Origin: Martinezella lusitana
GTDB lineage: Bacteria; Pseudomonadota; Alphaproteobacteria; Rhizobiales; Rhizobiaceae
Assembly: GCF_900094565.1 (NCBI RefSeq)
Contig: NZ_FMAF01000008.1
Span: 124,001-188,000 of the forward strand
Direction: 5' to 3'
DNA length: 64,000 bases
A model generated the notes under the pieces. That model saw only the letters and a program-made list of their open reading frames with translations, was not told the origin of the DNA and searched no databases. Shown here piece by piece: positions 49,477-59,583 of the stretch. A program made the translations under genes and the position numbers. Numbering within the stretch: the stretch's first letter is position 1; every line of letters begins with the position of its first letter.

Positions 49477-51034
49477 CCTTGATGGCGACCATTTTGATAG
49501 CCGGATAACGTTCGGACTCGTATCGCAGAGAGAAACCATCCTGGGCGAGGAAAACCGGGTCACCGTCGAGATCGCGGGCGATATCGCCGCGGCGGGCAGT
49601 AACGAATTTTTCGAGGTCGGCCGCCTGGTCGGCGGAGACCCAGCGGCAGACGGAGAAACGCGACATCTCGAACGAAACCGGCAGGCCGTATTCCCCCATC
49701 AGCCGCTCCTTCAGCACGTCGAGCTGCAGTGCACCGACGACGCCGACGATGGCGGGCGAGCCGTCTTCCGGCGAGAAGAGCTGCACGACGCCTTCCTCGG
49801 CCATCTGCTGCAGCGCTTCCTTGAGCTTCTTCGCCTTCATGGCATCCTCGAGACGCACGCGGCGCAGGATTTCCGGCGAGAAATTCGGCACGCCCTGGAA
49901 GACCAGCGGTTCGCCTTCCGTCAGCGTATCGCCGATGCGGAGCGTGCCGTGGTTGGGAATACCGACGACGTCACCGGCATAGGCCGTATCTGCAAGCTGG
50001 CGCTGCGAGGCGAAGAAGAATTGCGGCGCGGTCAGGCCGAGCTGCTTGCCGGTGCGTGACAGACGCGCCTTCATGCCTCGCTCCAGCTTGCCCGAGCAGA
50101 TGCGCGCAAAGGCGATGCGGTCGCGGTGGTTCGGATCCATATTGGCCTGGATCTTGAAGACGAAGGCCGTCATCTTGTCGTCGGTTGCGTGAACCGTCCT
50201 GATATCGGCGACCTGATCGCGCGGCGGCGGTGCGAATTCGCCGAGCGCATTGATGAGATCGCGAACGCCGAAATTGCGCAACGCCGAGCCGAAGAAGACC
50301 GGCGTCATATGACCTTCGAGGAACGATTGCCGATCGAAGGGACGGCAGGCTTCGATCGCCAGTTCCGTTTCGTCGATGAAGGCCTGCCGCTCGTTTTCCG
50401 GTAGCCTGTCGGCAACGGCTTGCGGGCCGTTGACGTGGGTCGGTTCGATTTCCCTGTCTGAGCCGCGCACGGTGTTATCGGCCAGATGATAGGAGCCGCA
50501 AAAGCTCTTCGCCCGGCCGATCGGCCAGGTGATCGGCGCCGTGTCCAGCGCCAGCTTTTCTTCCACCTCATCGAGAATTTCGAAGGGATCGCGGCTTTCG
50601 CGGTCCATCTTGTTGATGAAGGTGATGATCGGGATATCGCGCATGCGGCAGACTTCGAACAACTTCAGCGTCCGCGGCTCGATGCCCTTGGCGGCATCGA
50701 TGACCATGACGGCGGCGTCGACGGCGGTGAGCGTGCGATAGGTGTCGTCGGCGAAGTCTTCGTGGCCGGGCGTATCGAGAATGTTGAAGACATTGCCTTC
50801 ATATTCGAAGGTCATGACCGAGGTGACGACCGAGATACCGCGCTCGCGCTCGATCTTCATCCAGTCGGAGCGCGTCTGGATGCGATCCTTCTTCGCCTTG
50901 ACCTCGCCGGCAAGCTGAATGGCGCCGCCGAACAGCAGCAGCTTTTCGGTGAGCGTCGTCTTGCCCGCGTCCGGGTGGGCGATAATAGCGAATGTGCGGC
51001 GGCGGGAGACCGCCTCGGCGAGACTTTCGGCCAT
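49451..51034 (-). CDS. prfC: Peptide chain release factor 3
   Basis: A 527-residue GTPase that ejects RF1 or RF2 from the ribosome after termination. The G domain has AHPDAGKTTLTEKLLLFGG (about 21-39), the switch region ISVVTSVMTFEY, NILDTPGHEDFADDTYRTL and FINKMDRESRDP. RF3-specific segments include GRAKSFCGSYHL. The frame is open upstream to 51178, but the ATG at 51034 yields the usual start MAESLAEAVSRRRTFAIIAHPD-type. Length agrees with E. coli RF3 (529). It is divergent from dut across 90 bp. Confidence 0.95.
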   Translation of the reverse strand: MAESLAEAVSRRRTFAIIAHPDAGKTTLTEKLLLFGGAIQLAGEVKAKKDRIQTRSDWMKIERERGISVVTSVMTFEYEGNVFNILDTPGHEDFADDTYRTLTAVDAAVMVIDAAKGIEPRTLKLFEVCRMRDIPIITFINKMDRESRDPFEILDEVEEKLALDTAPITWPIGRAKSFCGSYHLADNTVRGSDREIEPTHVNGPQAVADRLPENERQAFIDETELAIEACRPFDRQSFLEGHMTPVFFGSALRNFGVRDLINALGEFAPPPRDQVADIRTVHATDDKMTAFVFKIQANMDPNHRDRIAFARICSGKLERGMKARLSRTGKQLGLTAPQFFFASQRQLADTAYAGDVVGIPNHGTLRIGDTLTEGEPLVFQGVPNFSPEILRRVRLEDAMKAKKLKEALQQMAEEGVVQLFSPEDGSPAIVGVVGALQLDVLKERLMGEYGLPVSFEMSRFSVCRWVSADQAADLEKFVTARRGDIARDLDGDPVFLAQDGFSLRYESERYPAIKMVAIKEYHAVKAA

Positions 51035-51124
51035 GCGTGTGAATCCTGTGAATTGCGGCGTATCTAGCGTTTCAGAGGCTGGATTGCAATTGACCTTGGC
51101 CGTTCGAGCGCAAACTAATGCCGC

Positions 51125-51595
51125 ATGACCATTCACACAGACACCCGTCCGACCCTCAACCTTATCCGCCTGCCACATGGCGAAGGCCTTGATATGCCCG
51201 CCTATGAGACCAAGGGCGCGGCCGGCATGGACCTGCGCGCAGCCCTCAAGGACGGCGTAACGCTGACGCTCGCTCCCGGCAAACGGGCGCTCGTTCCATC
51301 AGGCTTTATCTTCGAGATTCCGGAAGGCTATGAGGCGCAGATCCGCCCGCGCTCCGGCCTTGCATTCAAGCACGGCATCACCTGCCTGAATTCCCCCGGC
51401 ACCATAGACAGCGACTATCGCGGCGAAGTGAACGCTCTACTGGTCAATCTTGGCGAAGAGCCGTTCGAGATCACGCGCGGTATGCGAATCGCTCAGATGG
51501 TCATCGCTCCGGTCACGCAAGTGCGTGTTGCGGAGATCACCGAAGTCAGCGAGACCGCGCGCGGCGCCGGCGGCTTCGGCTCCACCGGCGTGTGA
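51125..51595 (+). CDS. dut: dUTP diphosphatase
   Basis: A 156-residue trimeric dUTPase that converts dUTP to dUMP, limiting uracil in DNA. The five motifs are in order: AAGMDLRA, RPRSGLAFKHG, NSPGTIDSDYRGEV, MRIAQMVI, and the C-terminal P-loop-like ARGAGGFGSTG. Length and motifs match the family fully. In many alphaproteobacteria dut follows coaBC; here they are about 10 kb apart. Its stop overlaps the next GNAT start (TGATG), so the two are coupled. Confidence 0.96.
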   Translation: MTIHTDTRPTLNLIRLPHGEGLDMPAYETKGAAGMDLRAALKDGVTLTLAPGKRALVPSGFIFEIPEGYEAQIRPRSGLAFKHGITCLNSPGTIDSDYRGEVNALLVNLGEEPFEITRGMRIAQMVIAPVTQVRVAEITEVSETARGAGGFGSTGV

Positions 51596-52488
51596 TGACG
51601 GATCTCGCCGGACAGCATGGCCTGACCTTCCGCCAGGATTATTTCGGCGATCCCCTCGCCTGGAAGGGGCTGGTTGATCTTTTGCAAGACACGTTTTCCA
51701 TCGACGTCGGTGTGCAAGATCAATTCGGCGGTCCTGATCCCAGCAGCATGCCGTTCGGCTATTTCGATGCCGACGGTCGCTGCGTCGCCAACTTCAGCGC
51801 CTTCTCCATGCCGATGATGATCAATGGCCGTGCCATCAAAGCGGCGGGCTATCAATCCGGTGCGGTTCGGCCCGAATGGCGCGAACGCGGCCTTTATCGC
51901 GACCTCATGCAGCGCGCCTTTGATCGAACCTCAGCCGAGGGTTACGAACTCGATCTCCTGCTCACCGACAAGCCGGCGCTGTATGAGCGTTACGGTTTTC
52001 GAACCCTGCCGCAGCATGTCTTCATTGCGCAGGCGCCGAAGCCCCAGAAATCCGACTGGACTGCCCGGCAGCTCTCCTTGGAAGCGCCTGATGATCTGCG
52101 CCTGATCAAGACGCTTCTACAAGGTCGGCAGCCGGTTTCCGCCCGTTTTGCCGTCATCAGGCAGATGGAGATGTTTTTGCTGAATGCCTGCTTCAATCCT
52201 GCGATCCGCCTGACGGCAATCGGGGATGAGGCGGTGATTGCATGGACATTTGATGGCGCAACTTTCTGGCTTCTGGATGTAGCGGGAACGGCTATTCCGT
52301 CCCTGTCGACCATCCTGCCCGCGCTTGATATCGAACCCGATCGCATCGAGATCTGCTTTTGTCCGGATCGCCTGGATTGCGAGGTATCGCTGGAGCCTTA
52401 TGAGGGCTACACGATGCTGATGGTGCGCGGCAAAGCGGCAGACGATATTGTCGGGCCGATCATGCTCTCGCCTATGGCGGAATTTTAG
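51595..52488 (+). CDS. GNAT-family N-acetyltransferase
   Basis: A 297-residue protein whose first half is a GNAT domain. The acetyl-CoA loop region is SGAVRPEWRERGLYRDLMQRAF (about 84-105), and YGFRTLPQHVF ends the core. The C-terminal half (about 160-297) is a separate alpha-beta domain that could bind a substrate or cofactor. Members resemble the Eis-like large acetyltransferases in size only loosely. Substrate is unknown. The start codon at 51595 overlaps the dut stop by one base. Its end overlaps the convergent Lrp gene by 4 bp. Confidence 0.82.
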   Translation: MTDLAGQHGLTFRQDYFGDPLAWKGLVDLLQDTFSIDVGVQDQFGGPDPSSMPFGYFDADGRCVANFSAFSMPMMINGRAIKAAGYQSGAVRPEWRERGLYRDLMQRAFDRTSAEGYELDLLLTDKPALYERYGFRTLPQHVFIAQAPKPQKSDWTARQLSLEAPDDLRLIKTLLQGRQPVSARFAVIRQMEMFLLNACFNPAIRLTAIGDEAVIAWTFDGATFWLLDVAGTAIPSLSTILPALDIEPDRIEICFCPDRLDCEVSLEPYEGYTMLMVRGKAADDIVGPIMLSPMAEF

Positions 52489-52949
52489 CGCGAAAGCGGC
52501 GGCAGGCGCCGCTTGACCTGCGTTGCCTTGATCATCGACGTATTCGTCTCCGCCCGCTCGGTGATCTTGTCGAGAATGCCGTCTAGCTCGCCCATGGAGC
52601 GCACCACCAGGCGGCCGATGAAGCAATCATCGCCGGTCACCTTGTCGCATTCGATGAATTCCGGCGTTTCCTGAATGATGCGCTCGACGACGTGCAGTTG
52701 CCCGGGCAGAGGCCGGATGCGGACGATCGCCTGCATGGGGTAACCGATCGCCTCCAGCGCGATATCCACCGTGAAAGCCGAAATGACACCGCGCTCTTCC
52801 AGCCGACGCAGCCGCTCCGCAGCACTCGGCGACGACAGGCCGGCCGCCTCCGCCAGCTCCTTCAAGGAGATCCGGGCGTTGTGCGCCAGCGCCTCCAGCA
52901 TCCGCTGGTCCGTCTCATCAAGACCGATCGCCGCATTAGGCACACCCAT
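52485..52949 (-). CDS. Lrp/AsnC-family transcriptional regulator
   Basis: A 154-residue feast/famine regulator. The HTH is LDETDQRMLEALAHNARISLKELAEAAGLSSPSAAERLRRLEERGVI (about 8-55). The RAM ligand-binding domain begins near residue 62 (FTVDIALEAIGYPMQAIVRIRPLPGQ) and has the conserved ECDKVTGDDCFIGRLVV stretch. These proteins sense amino acids and often regulate adjacent exporters. It is divergent from a DMT-type transporter 108 bp away, with an AT-rich interval (52950-53057) likely to contain its operator. Confidence 0.9.
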   Translation of the reverse strand: MGVPNAAIGLDETDQRMLEALAHNARISLKELAEAAGLSSPSAAERLRRLEERGVISAFTVDIALEAIGYPMQAIVRIRPLPGQLHVVERIIQETPEFIECDKVTGDDCFIGRLVVRSMGELDGILDKITERAETNTSMIKATQVKRRLPPLSR

Positions 52950-53057
52950 GTTTTGTCCTTATATAATTAGGAAAAATGGCCATAATTCCTTATCTAAACT
53001 ATATCATCAAGGCTTCCCTGGCAATATTATTTGCTCCCACAAGCGGGAGCCATGGCA

Positions 53058-53972
53058 ATGAGCGAGATAAGACGCGGTACGATGGAAATGACGGCGGCCA
53101 TGCTGATTTCGGGGACGATCGGCTGGTTCGTTCTGATGTCGGGGCAGGCGGTGACCGGCGTGGTATTCTGGCGCTGCCTCTTCGGGGCGATGACGCTTCT
53201 CGTCGTCTGCGCGGCCATGGGCCTGCTGCGCCCCGGCATGCTCAACGCGAAAACATTTTCGATCGCCGTTGCCGGCGGGGTCGCCATCGTCCTCAACTGG
53301 CTGCTGCTTTTCGCTGCTTATTCGCATGCCTCGATCTCGATCGCCACGACCGTCTACAACACGCAGCCCTTCATGCTTCTCGGGCTCGGCGCGCTATTCC
53401 TCGGCGAAAAGATCACGCTCACAAAGCTCTTCTGGCTCGGCCTCGCCTTTGCGGGCATGGTCGTCATCGTCGAGGGCAAGCCGACGGAAACGGGCGGCGC
53501 GGCAAGCTATGCGATCGGCATCCTGCTCTCGCTGAGTGCTGCCTTCTTCTACGCGCTGGCGGCAATTGCCGCAAAATGGCTGAAGGGTACGCCGCCGCAC
53601 CTGATCGCGCTTATCCAGGTCTCCACCGGCGTCCTGATGCTTATTCCCTTCACCGATTTCGCCGCCGTGCCGCGTGATGCAGGCGGATGGTCCATCCTCG
53701 TCACCATGGGCATCGTCCATACCGGCCTGATGTACGTGCTGCTCTACGGCGCCATCCAGAGGCTGCCGACACACCTTACCGGCGCGCTGTCCTTCATCTA
53801 TCCGATCGCCGCCATCGTCGTCGATCGCTTCGCCTTCGGCCATGTGCTCGGCGTCACGCAGATCACCGGTGCCGTCGTCATTCTGGGGGCTGCGGCGGGC
53901 ATGAATCTCGGCTGGACGATCCCCCTGCCCCGTCCTAAAAGCGGGCGTCTATCAAAGGGAACAGCCGAATGA
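53058..53972 (+). CDS. DMT (EamA) family transporter
   Basis: A 304-residue integral membrane protein with about ten transmembrane helices in two EamA repeats. The first helix is MTAAMLISGTIGWFVLMSG; the second repeat begins near residue 155 (YAIGILLSLSAAFFYALAAIAAKWL). It probably exports an amino acid or similar metabolite under control of the divergent Lrp-type regulator. The ATG at 53058 is chosen because GGGAG at 53045-53049 is at ideal spacing; ATGs at 53052 and a codon at 53031 are in frame but less suitable. Its stop overlaps the NIPSNAP gene by 4 bp. Confidence 0.86.
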   Translation: MSEIRRGTMEMTAAMLISGTIGWFVLMSGQAVTGVVFWRCLFGAMTLLVVCAAMGLLRPGMLNAKTFSIAVAGGVAIVLNWLLLFAAYSHASISIATTVYNTQPFMLLGLGALFLGEKITLTKLFWLGLAFAGMVVIVEGKPTETGGAASYAIGILLSLSAAFFYALAAIAAKWLKGTPPHLIALIQVSTGVLMLIPFTDFAAVPRDAGGWSILVTMGIVHTGLMYVLLYGAIQRLPTHLTGALSFIYPIAAIVVDRFAFGHVLGVTQITGAVVILGAAAGMNLGWTIPLPRPKSGRLSKGTAE

Positions 53973-54271
53973 TCACCTGCTATCTGCGCTATACGATCGA
54001 TCCCTACAAGCTCGCCCAATTCGAACATTACGCCAAGCTCTGGATCCCGCTCGTCAACCGGCTGGGCGGCACGCATCACGGCTATTTCATGCCGCATGAA
54101 GGTGCCAATAACATCGCGCTGGCGCTGTTCAGCTTCCCGAGCCTTGCCGCCTACGAGAACTATCGGCAAGAGATGGCCGAGGATGCGGAATGCCGCGCCG
54201 CCTTTGCCTATGGCGAGGAAACGCGCTGCATCGTCAGCTATGAACGCAGCTTCATGCGGCCGGTCTTCTAG
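53969..54271 (+). CDS. NIPSNAP-family protein
   Basis: A 100-residue alpha-beta (dimeric ferredoxin-like) protein. It opens MITCYLRYTIDPYKLAQFEHYAKLWIPLVNRLGGTHHGYFMPHEG (given in part as YLRYTIDPYKL and GTHHGYF), the diagnostic NIPSNAP pattern. The end, RSFMRPVF, is also conserved. Small bacterial NIPSNAP proteins are of unknown function; some are thought to act as stress-related or ligand-binding proteins. It is translationally coupled to the DMT transporter (ATGA overlap). Confidence 0.88.
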   Translation: MITCYLRYTIDPYKLAQFEHYAKLWIPLVNRLGGTHHGYFMPHEGANNIALALFSFPSLAAYENYRQEMAEDAECRAAFAYGEETRCIVSYERSFMRPVF

Positions 54272-54273
54272 GC

Positions 54274-54906
54274 TTATTTGGCTGGTTGCGGGCAGGTTTC
54301 CGGCTGGCCGTCGAGACCCTCGGTCAGTTTCTCGAAACTCGCGCTCGGCTTCGTCCCGTCTCCGCCGAGATGCAGGACATAGAGACTGTCGAAATCCTTG
54401 CCATGCCATTTCGGCACCGCCTTGGCGTCACCGCCATTCTCACTCATCAATTGACGGGCGAGATCGACAATCTGCTTGTGCTCCCAGGCGACGAAGATCA
54501 GCTTGCCGGCATAATCAGGCTTTTCGAGCGCGGCCTTCAGGCCGTCGATATCCTCATAGCCGAAGCTGGTATCGACCGGCAGCCCGAGTGCGATGGCGGT
54601 GGGCTCGATGGTCGCGAGCGGGCGCACATAATCGTAGGAGGTGCCGGAGTCTTCCTTCCGTTTCGATGGATCGGGCGCAAAGATCGCTGAGGGATGACCG
54701 AAGAGCCGCGTCAGCACTGGCGGCAAGGCGAGCGCGCGGTTGAGCCCCTGACAGCTCAGCTGGCCGAGACCGGCCTCCGGCTTTTCACCATGGCGCAGGA
54801 AAACGATCGTGCGTGTCGACGTCTCCGCCGCGGAAGCTGCGGAGACAAAACCGCATGATGCGAGTGCAAGCAAGCCTGCGGCCAGCCGCAGCGGAAGCCT
54901 CCGCAT
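54274..54906 (-). CDS. Secreted histidine phosphatase-family protein
   Basis: A 210-residue protein with a signal peptide (basic MRRLPLR, hydrophobic stretch to about residue 28, cleavage near SAASAAE). The histidine phosphatase motif TIVFLRHGEKPEAG (about 33-46) contains the catalytic RHG. A second conserved His lies in the AWEHKQIVDLARQL helix. The family includes phosphoglycerate mutases, phytases and SixA; this divergent, exported form is of unknown substrate. The start overlaps the LysE gene stop by one base (TGATG), indicating coupling. The stop is 2 bp from that of the convergent NIPSNAP gene. Confidence 0.8.
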   Translation of the reverse strand: MRRLPLRLAAGLLALASCGFVSAASAAETSTRTIVFLRHGEKPEAGLGQLSCQGLNRALALPPVLTRLFGHPSAIFAPDPSKRKEDSGTSYDYVRPLATIEPTAIALGLPVDTSFGYEDIDGLKAALEKPDYAGKLIFVAWEHKQIVDLARQLMSENGGDAKAVPKWHGKDFDSLYVLHLGGDGTKPSASFEKLTEGLDGQPETCPQPAK

Positions 54907-55538
54907 CAACGCTGCGCTTCGAAAGCCATACGAACAGCAAGGCCCGCCAGCACCGTGCCCATCAACCAGCGCTGCACCAGCGCGAAGGACGGGCGGCGGA
55001 CGAAGAACAGCGCGACGGAACCGGCGGTCAGCGCGAAAATGGCATTGAAGGTCAGGCTGACGGCGATATGGACGAAGCCGAAGACGACGGATTGCGTGAA
55101 GACGCTGCCGTTGGCGGGATCGATGAACTGCGGCAGCAGCGAAAGATAAAGCACTGCGACCTTCGGGTTCAGCAGGCTGGTCACCAGTCCCATCGAAAAC
55201 AGCCGGCGCTTGCTGTCCTTCGGCAGCTCGCGGACCTGAAAGGCGGAACGACCACCGGGCTTCAGCGCATTCCAGGCCAGCCAAGCGAGATAGGCGGCGC
55301 CTGCCAGCCGCAATGCATCATAGGCGAAGGGCACGGCGAGGACGAAAGCTGTGATGCCGAGCGCGGCCGAGAGCATGTAGAAGACGAAGCCCAAGGCCAC
55401 GCCGCCGAGCGAGATCAGCCCTGCCGCCGGCCCCTGCGAGATCGATCGCGACACCAGATAGATCATATTCGGCCCGGGGGTCAAAACCATGCCGAGAGCG
55501 ATCAAGGCAAAGGCGATCATGCTGGTCAGATGCGGCAT
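54906..55538 (-). CDS. LysE/RhtB-family amino acid exporter
   Basis: A 210-residue inner-membrane protein with about six helices. Signature elements are IALGMVLTPGPNMIYLVSRSISQGPAAGLISLGGVALGF (reported here as TPGPNMIYLVSRS and GVALGF) and the central YLAWLAWNALKPG. SLLNPKVAVLYLSLLPQFI is the well-conserved NPK segment. It exports amino acids or related compounds such as homoserine. Its last base overlaps the downstream histidine phosphatase. A second LysE member lies at 56256, on the other strand, with a hydrolase between them. Confidence 0.9.
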   Translation of the reverse strand: MPHLTSMIAFALIALGMVLTPGPNMIYLVSRSISQGPAAGLISLGGVALGFVFYMLSAALGITAFVLAVPFAYDALRLAGAAYLAWLAWNALKPGGRSAFQVRELPKDSKRRLFSMGLVTSLLNPKVAVLYLSLLPQFIDPANGSVFTQSVVFGFVHIAVSLTFNAIFALTAGSVALFFVRRPSFALVQRWLMGTVLAGLAVRMAFEAQR

Positions 55539-55568
55539 CGGGGAGCTCCGGCGGCGGGACGAAGGAAT

Positions 55569-56126
55569 TCAGAAGAGAATTTCGCTAGACGCGATCAAGT
55601 TGATTTCATGCGGCCCGGCATCGAAGCCGTCAAGCAGCATATTGTGATGGGAGACAATCTCTTCGAATGCCAGCTTGCCCATGTCAGCAGTGGTGTGACC
55701 ATCCGAGATCAGCGAGACGTCGAAGCCGAGAGAAACGGCGCGGCGCGCTGTCGTGTCCACGCAGAATTGCGTCATGCAGCCGCCGAGGAAAAGACGGGTA
55801 ACGCCTCGGGCCCGCAACTTCGTCTCGAGATCGGTTTCGAAGAAGGAATCGCAGCTCGCCTTGTGCACCACCACATCGCCGGCCTCGGGGGCGATTTCCC
55901 GGCGCAATTGCCAGCCTTCGCTGCGCTTGACCAGGCGATGACCCGGACCGCCATCATGCTGGACGATGAAGGCCGGGATGCCGGCGGCACGCGCCCTGTG
56001 CTTCAGCGCCGCAAGCTTTGCGACGACCGCCTCCAGTGCCGCATCGATCGCCGGCTGCCGGCCCGGCTTGCCGAGGCCGGTCAGGATGGAATTCTGAAGA
56101 TCGATCAGGAGCAATGCAGAAGACAT
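55569..56126 (-). CDS. Isochorismatase-family cysteine hydrolase
   Basis: A 185-residue hydrolase of the isochorismatase-like (nicotinamidase) fold. The catalytic Asp is in LLLIDLQNSIL (near residue 8), and the Cys nucleophile is in GGCMTQFCVDTTARRA (about 114-129). A conserved cis-peptide region precedes it (LFLGGC). Members hydrolyse amides or N-carbamoyl compounds or isochorismate. Nothing here points to one substrate. The ATG at 56126 is preferred over the TTG at 56141, as AAGGA lies just upstream. It sits between two LysE-type exporters, which may be coincidental. Confidence 0.87.
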   Translation of the reverse strand: MSSALLLIDLQNSILTGLGKPGRQPAIDAALEAVVAKLAALKHRARAAGIPAFIVQHDGGPGHRLVKRSEGWQLRREIAPEAGDVVVHKASCDSFFETDLETKLRARGVTRLFLGGCMTQFCVDTTARRAVSLGFDVSLISDGHTTADMGKLAFEEIVSHHNMLLDGFDAGPHEINLIASSEILF

Positions 56127-56255
56127 GATATCCTTGGGCAAAGCGGTTTCGACGCGCCGTTAACTCCTTGGTAATCTGTTCGCAGCATCAGCGCAATCGC
56201 TTGAAAACGCAAAGGTGGTGCGATAGAGCAAGCACCATCTGAGGAGGAAATTGCC

Positions 56256-56873
56256 ATGACGCTTGCATCCCTGCTCGCCTATTGCGGCGCTCTCTTCATC
56301 GCCGCGGCAATTCCCGGCCCGGGCATTACGGCGATCGTGGCCCGCGCGCTCGGCTCCGGCTTCCGCGAGACCTTCTTCATGGGCCTTGGCCTCGTGCTCG
56401 GCGACACCATCTACCTGACGGCAGTCGTCCTTGGCCTTGCCTTCGTGGCGCAGACCTTTACCGAGGTCTTTCTCGTCATCAAGATCGCCGGCGCCCTCTA
56501 TCTCGGCTATATCGCCTGGAAGCTCTGGACCGCCGGTCTGCTGTCGACCGATGTCGTGGCGAAGAAATCGAACGGCGCCGGCATGGCCTTTCTCTCGGGC
56601 TTGCTGGTGACGCTCGGCAACCCGAAGACCATGCTCTTCTATGTCGCGCTCGTGCCGACGCTCATCGACATCGGCAATATCGGCCTGCGTGAATATGCCA
56701 TGCTGCTGGCTGCAACCTTCGTCGTTCTTCTGATCGTCCTCGTGCCCTACATGCTGCTTGCCTCGCGGGCTCGAACCTTTCTGAAGAAGCCGAGAGCCCT
56801 GCGGATATTGAACAGGGTCGCCGCCAGCATTCTCGCCGGCACGGCCGCCTTTATCGCCGCCCGCGCGGCCTGA
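56256..56873 (+). CDS. LysE/RhtB-family amino acid exporter
   Basis: A 205-residue membrane protein with about six hydrophobic segments. It opens SLLAYCGALFIAAAIPGPGITAIVARALGSG, the PGPG element being typical, and has IKIAGALYLGYIAWKLW and the conserved LLVTLGNPKTMLFYVALVP. It probably exports an amino acid. GAGGAGG lies about 5-11 bases upstream of the ATG, an unusually strong ribosome-binding site. It is on the opposite strand to the neighbouring hydrolase and shares only moderate similarity with the LysE gene at 54906. Confidence 0.9.
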   Translation: MTLASLLAYCGALFIAAAIPGPGITAIVARALGSGFRETFFMGLGLVLGDTIYLTAVVLGLAFVAQTFTEVFLVIKIAGALYLGYIAWKLWTAGLLSTDVVAKKSNGAGMAFLSGLLVTLGNPKTMLFYVALVPTLIDIGNIGLREYAMLLAATFVVLLIVLVPYMLLASRARTFLKKPRALRILNRVAASILAGTAAFIAARAA

Positions 56874-56963
56874 AAAAACCTTCTCTGAACAGGCCTCTTG
56901 AGAGATTCTTTTCTCACGGGCGACAAGCCGGGAGAATGAGCGCACTCTGGTTTCCGCAGGCGT

Positions 56964-56993
56964 TTGATCCTATTGTCACTCCACAATTCAAAT
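56964..56993 (+). promoter_or_regulatory. Candidate promoter of cysK
   Basis: TTGATC (56964-56969) and TCAAAT (56988-56993) are separated by 18 bases, matching the -35 and -10 consensus at four of six positions each. Initiation would fall just before the GGGAGAG ribosome-binding site of cysK, giving a very short leader. No riboswitch-like structure was noticed. Confidence 0.35.
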
Positions 56994-57009
56994 ATAGGGA
57001 GAGCTACCC

Positions 57010-57978
<969 letters not shown>

Positions 57979-58007
57979 CAAGACCTACCCCCTTGCCAAG
58001 CATTCAG

Positions 58008-58027
58008 AGGGCGCCGCAGCGCCCTTT
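58008..58027 (+). terminator. Intrinsic terminator of cysK
   Basis: AGGGCGC (58008-58014) pairs with GCGCCCT (58019-58025) around CGCA, followed by a short T-run. It lies about 30 bases past cysK and before the convergent comM end. The short T-run makes it moderate in strength. Confidence 0.6.
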
Positions 58028-58050
58028 GTCATTTCTGGTCCTTGCGGGTT

Positions 58051-59583
58051 TCACGCAGCCGCGGTCAGCCGCTCGCCAGCAATGCGATAGGAGATGGCTT
58101 CGGCCAGATGAATGCGCCCGACGGTCGGCTTGTCGTCGAGATCGGCGAGCGTGCGCGCCACCTTGAGGATGCGGTGATAGCCGCGAGCCGAAAACTTCAT
58201 CTTCTCCGCCGCATCCCGCAGCAATTGCAGACCGGCGGCATCCGGCTCGGCGATGGTTTCGATCATCGCGGTCGAGCAGCGGGCATTGGTGACGATCCCC
58301 TTCATGCCGGCGCTCTCGAAACGCTCTCGCTGCCGCTCCCGGGCGCGAGCAACACGCAACGCAACATCGGCGCTCTTTTCCGCCGTCGTCGGCCGGATCA
58401 GATCGGCGGCGGAAACGGCGGGCACGTCGATGCGAATATCGATGCGATCAAGCAAGGGGCCGGAAATGCGTCCCTGATAATCGCTCACGCAGCGCGGCCC
58501 GCGGGCGCAGGTGTGGCCCGGTTCGCCGGCCATGCCGCATCGGCAAGGGTTCATCGCCGCGACGAGCTGGATGGCGGCGGGGTAGGAAACGCGATGGTTC
58601 GCGCGGGCAATGACGCATTCGCCGGTCTCCAGCGGCTGGCGCAATGCATCGAGCGCCTGCGGCGAGAACTCCGGCAGCTCATCGAGAAAGAGAATGCCGT
58701 GATGGGCGAGCGAGGCCTCGCCGGGCTTGGCGCGAAGACCACCGCCGACGAGCGCTGCCATGGTGGCGGAATGATGCGGCGCGCGATAGGGCCGCCGGTC
58801 GGAGAGCTTGCCGCCCGAAAGCTGGCCTGCGACGGAATGGATCATCGACACTTCGAGCAGTTCCGCCGTCGACAATGGCGGTAATATCGACGGCAGGCGC
58901 GAGGCGAGCATCGACTTGCCGGAACCGGGCGGGCCAACGAAAAGCAGATTGTGGCCGCCTGCTGCCGCCACTTCCAGCGCCCGCTTGGCGCTCTCCTGCC
59001 CCTTGATGTCGGCAAGATCGGGCAGATTGGCGGCGGCGGCGCGGATCGACGGCTCCGGGCGGGACAGGACCTGTGTGCCGCGGAAATGATTGGCGAGCGC
59101 GATCAGGCTGCGGGGCGCGAGAATATCGATCTCCTTGCCCGCCCAGGCGGCTTCCGGCCCGCTCTCGGCGGGGCAGATCAGCCCCTTGCCCACGGCATTG
59201 GCGGCGATGGCCGCCGGTAAGGCGCCCGCGACGGGAGCAATCGTGCCATCGAGGTTGAGCTCGCCGATGACCGCATAGGAGGACAAGGCATCGGCCGGGA
59301 TTGCGCCAAGGGCTGCCATCAGGCCGAGAGCGATGGCAAAATCGAAGTGACTGCCTTCTTTCGGCAGGTCTGCCGGCGCAAGGTTGACCGTCACCTTCTT
59401 CGGCGGCAGCGCCAGGCCGGAGGCGTGGAGTGCGGCCTGGACCCGTTCGCGGCTTTCGGCCACCGCCTTGTCAGGCAGGCCGACGATGTGCATCAGCACC
59501 TTGCCCGGCGCGATCATCACTTGAACCTCGACGGGCACGCCCTCGATACCCTGAAACGCAACCGTACTGACGCGCGCCACCAT
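58051..59583 (-). CDS. comM: YifB/ComM-family Mg-chelatase-like AAA ATPase
   Basis: A 510-residue protein with an N-terminal Lon-protease-like fold domain (about 1-165), an AAA+ domain and a C-terminal Mg-chelatase-type domain. Walker A is VGPPGSGKSMLASRLP (about 215-230), and Walker B is GILFLDELPEF. The MNPCRCGMAG and CARGPRCVSDYQGRISGPLLDRIDI segments are typical. ComM is a hexameric branch-migration helicase that helps integrate DNA during transformation. The frame is open to 59682, but the ATG at 59583 gives the normal start MVARVSTVAFQGIEG. It is downstream of gshB in the same orientation. Confidence 0.93.
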   Translation of the reverse strand: MVARVSTVAFQGIEGVPVEVQVMIAPGKVLMHIVGLPDKAVAESRERVQAALHASGLALPPKKVTVNLAPADLPKEGSHFDFAIALGLMAALGAIPADALSSYAVIGELNLDGTIAPVAGALPAAIAANAVGKGLICPAESGPEAAWAGKEIDILAPRSLIALANHFRGTQVLSRPEPSIRAAAANLPDLADIKGQESAKRALEVAAAGGHNLLFVGPPGSGKSMLASRLPSILPPLSTAELLEVSMIHSVAGQLSGGKLSDRRPYRAPHHSATMAALVGGGLRAKPGEASLAHHGILFLDELPEFSPQALDALRQPLETGECVIARANHRVSYPAAIQLVAAMNPCRCGMAGEPGHTCARGPRCVSDYQGRISGPLLDRIDIRIDVPAVSAADLIRPTTAEKSADVALRVARARERQRERFESAGMKGIVTNARCSTAMIETIAEPDAAGLQLLRDAAEKMKFSARGYHRILKVARTLADLDDKPTVGRIHLAEAISYRIAGERLTAAA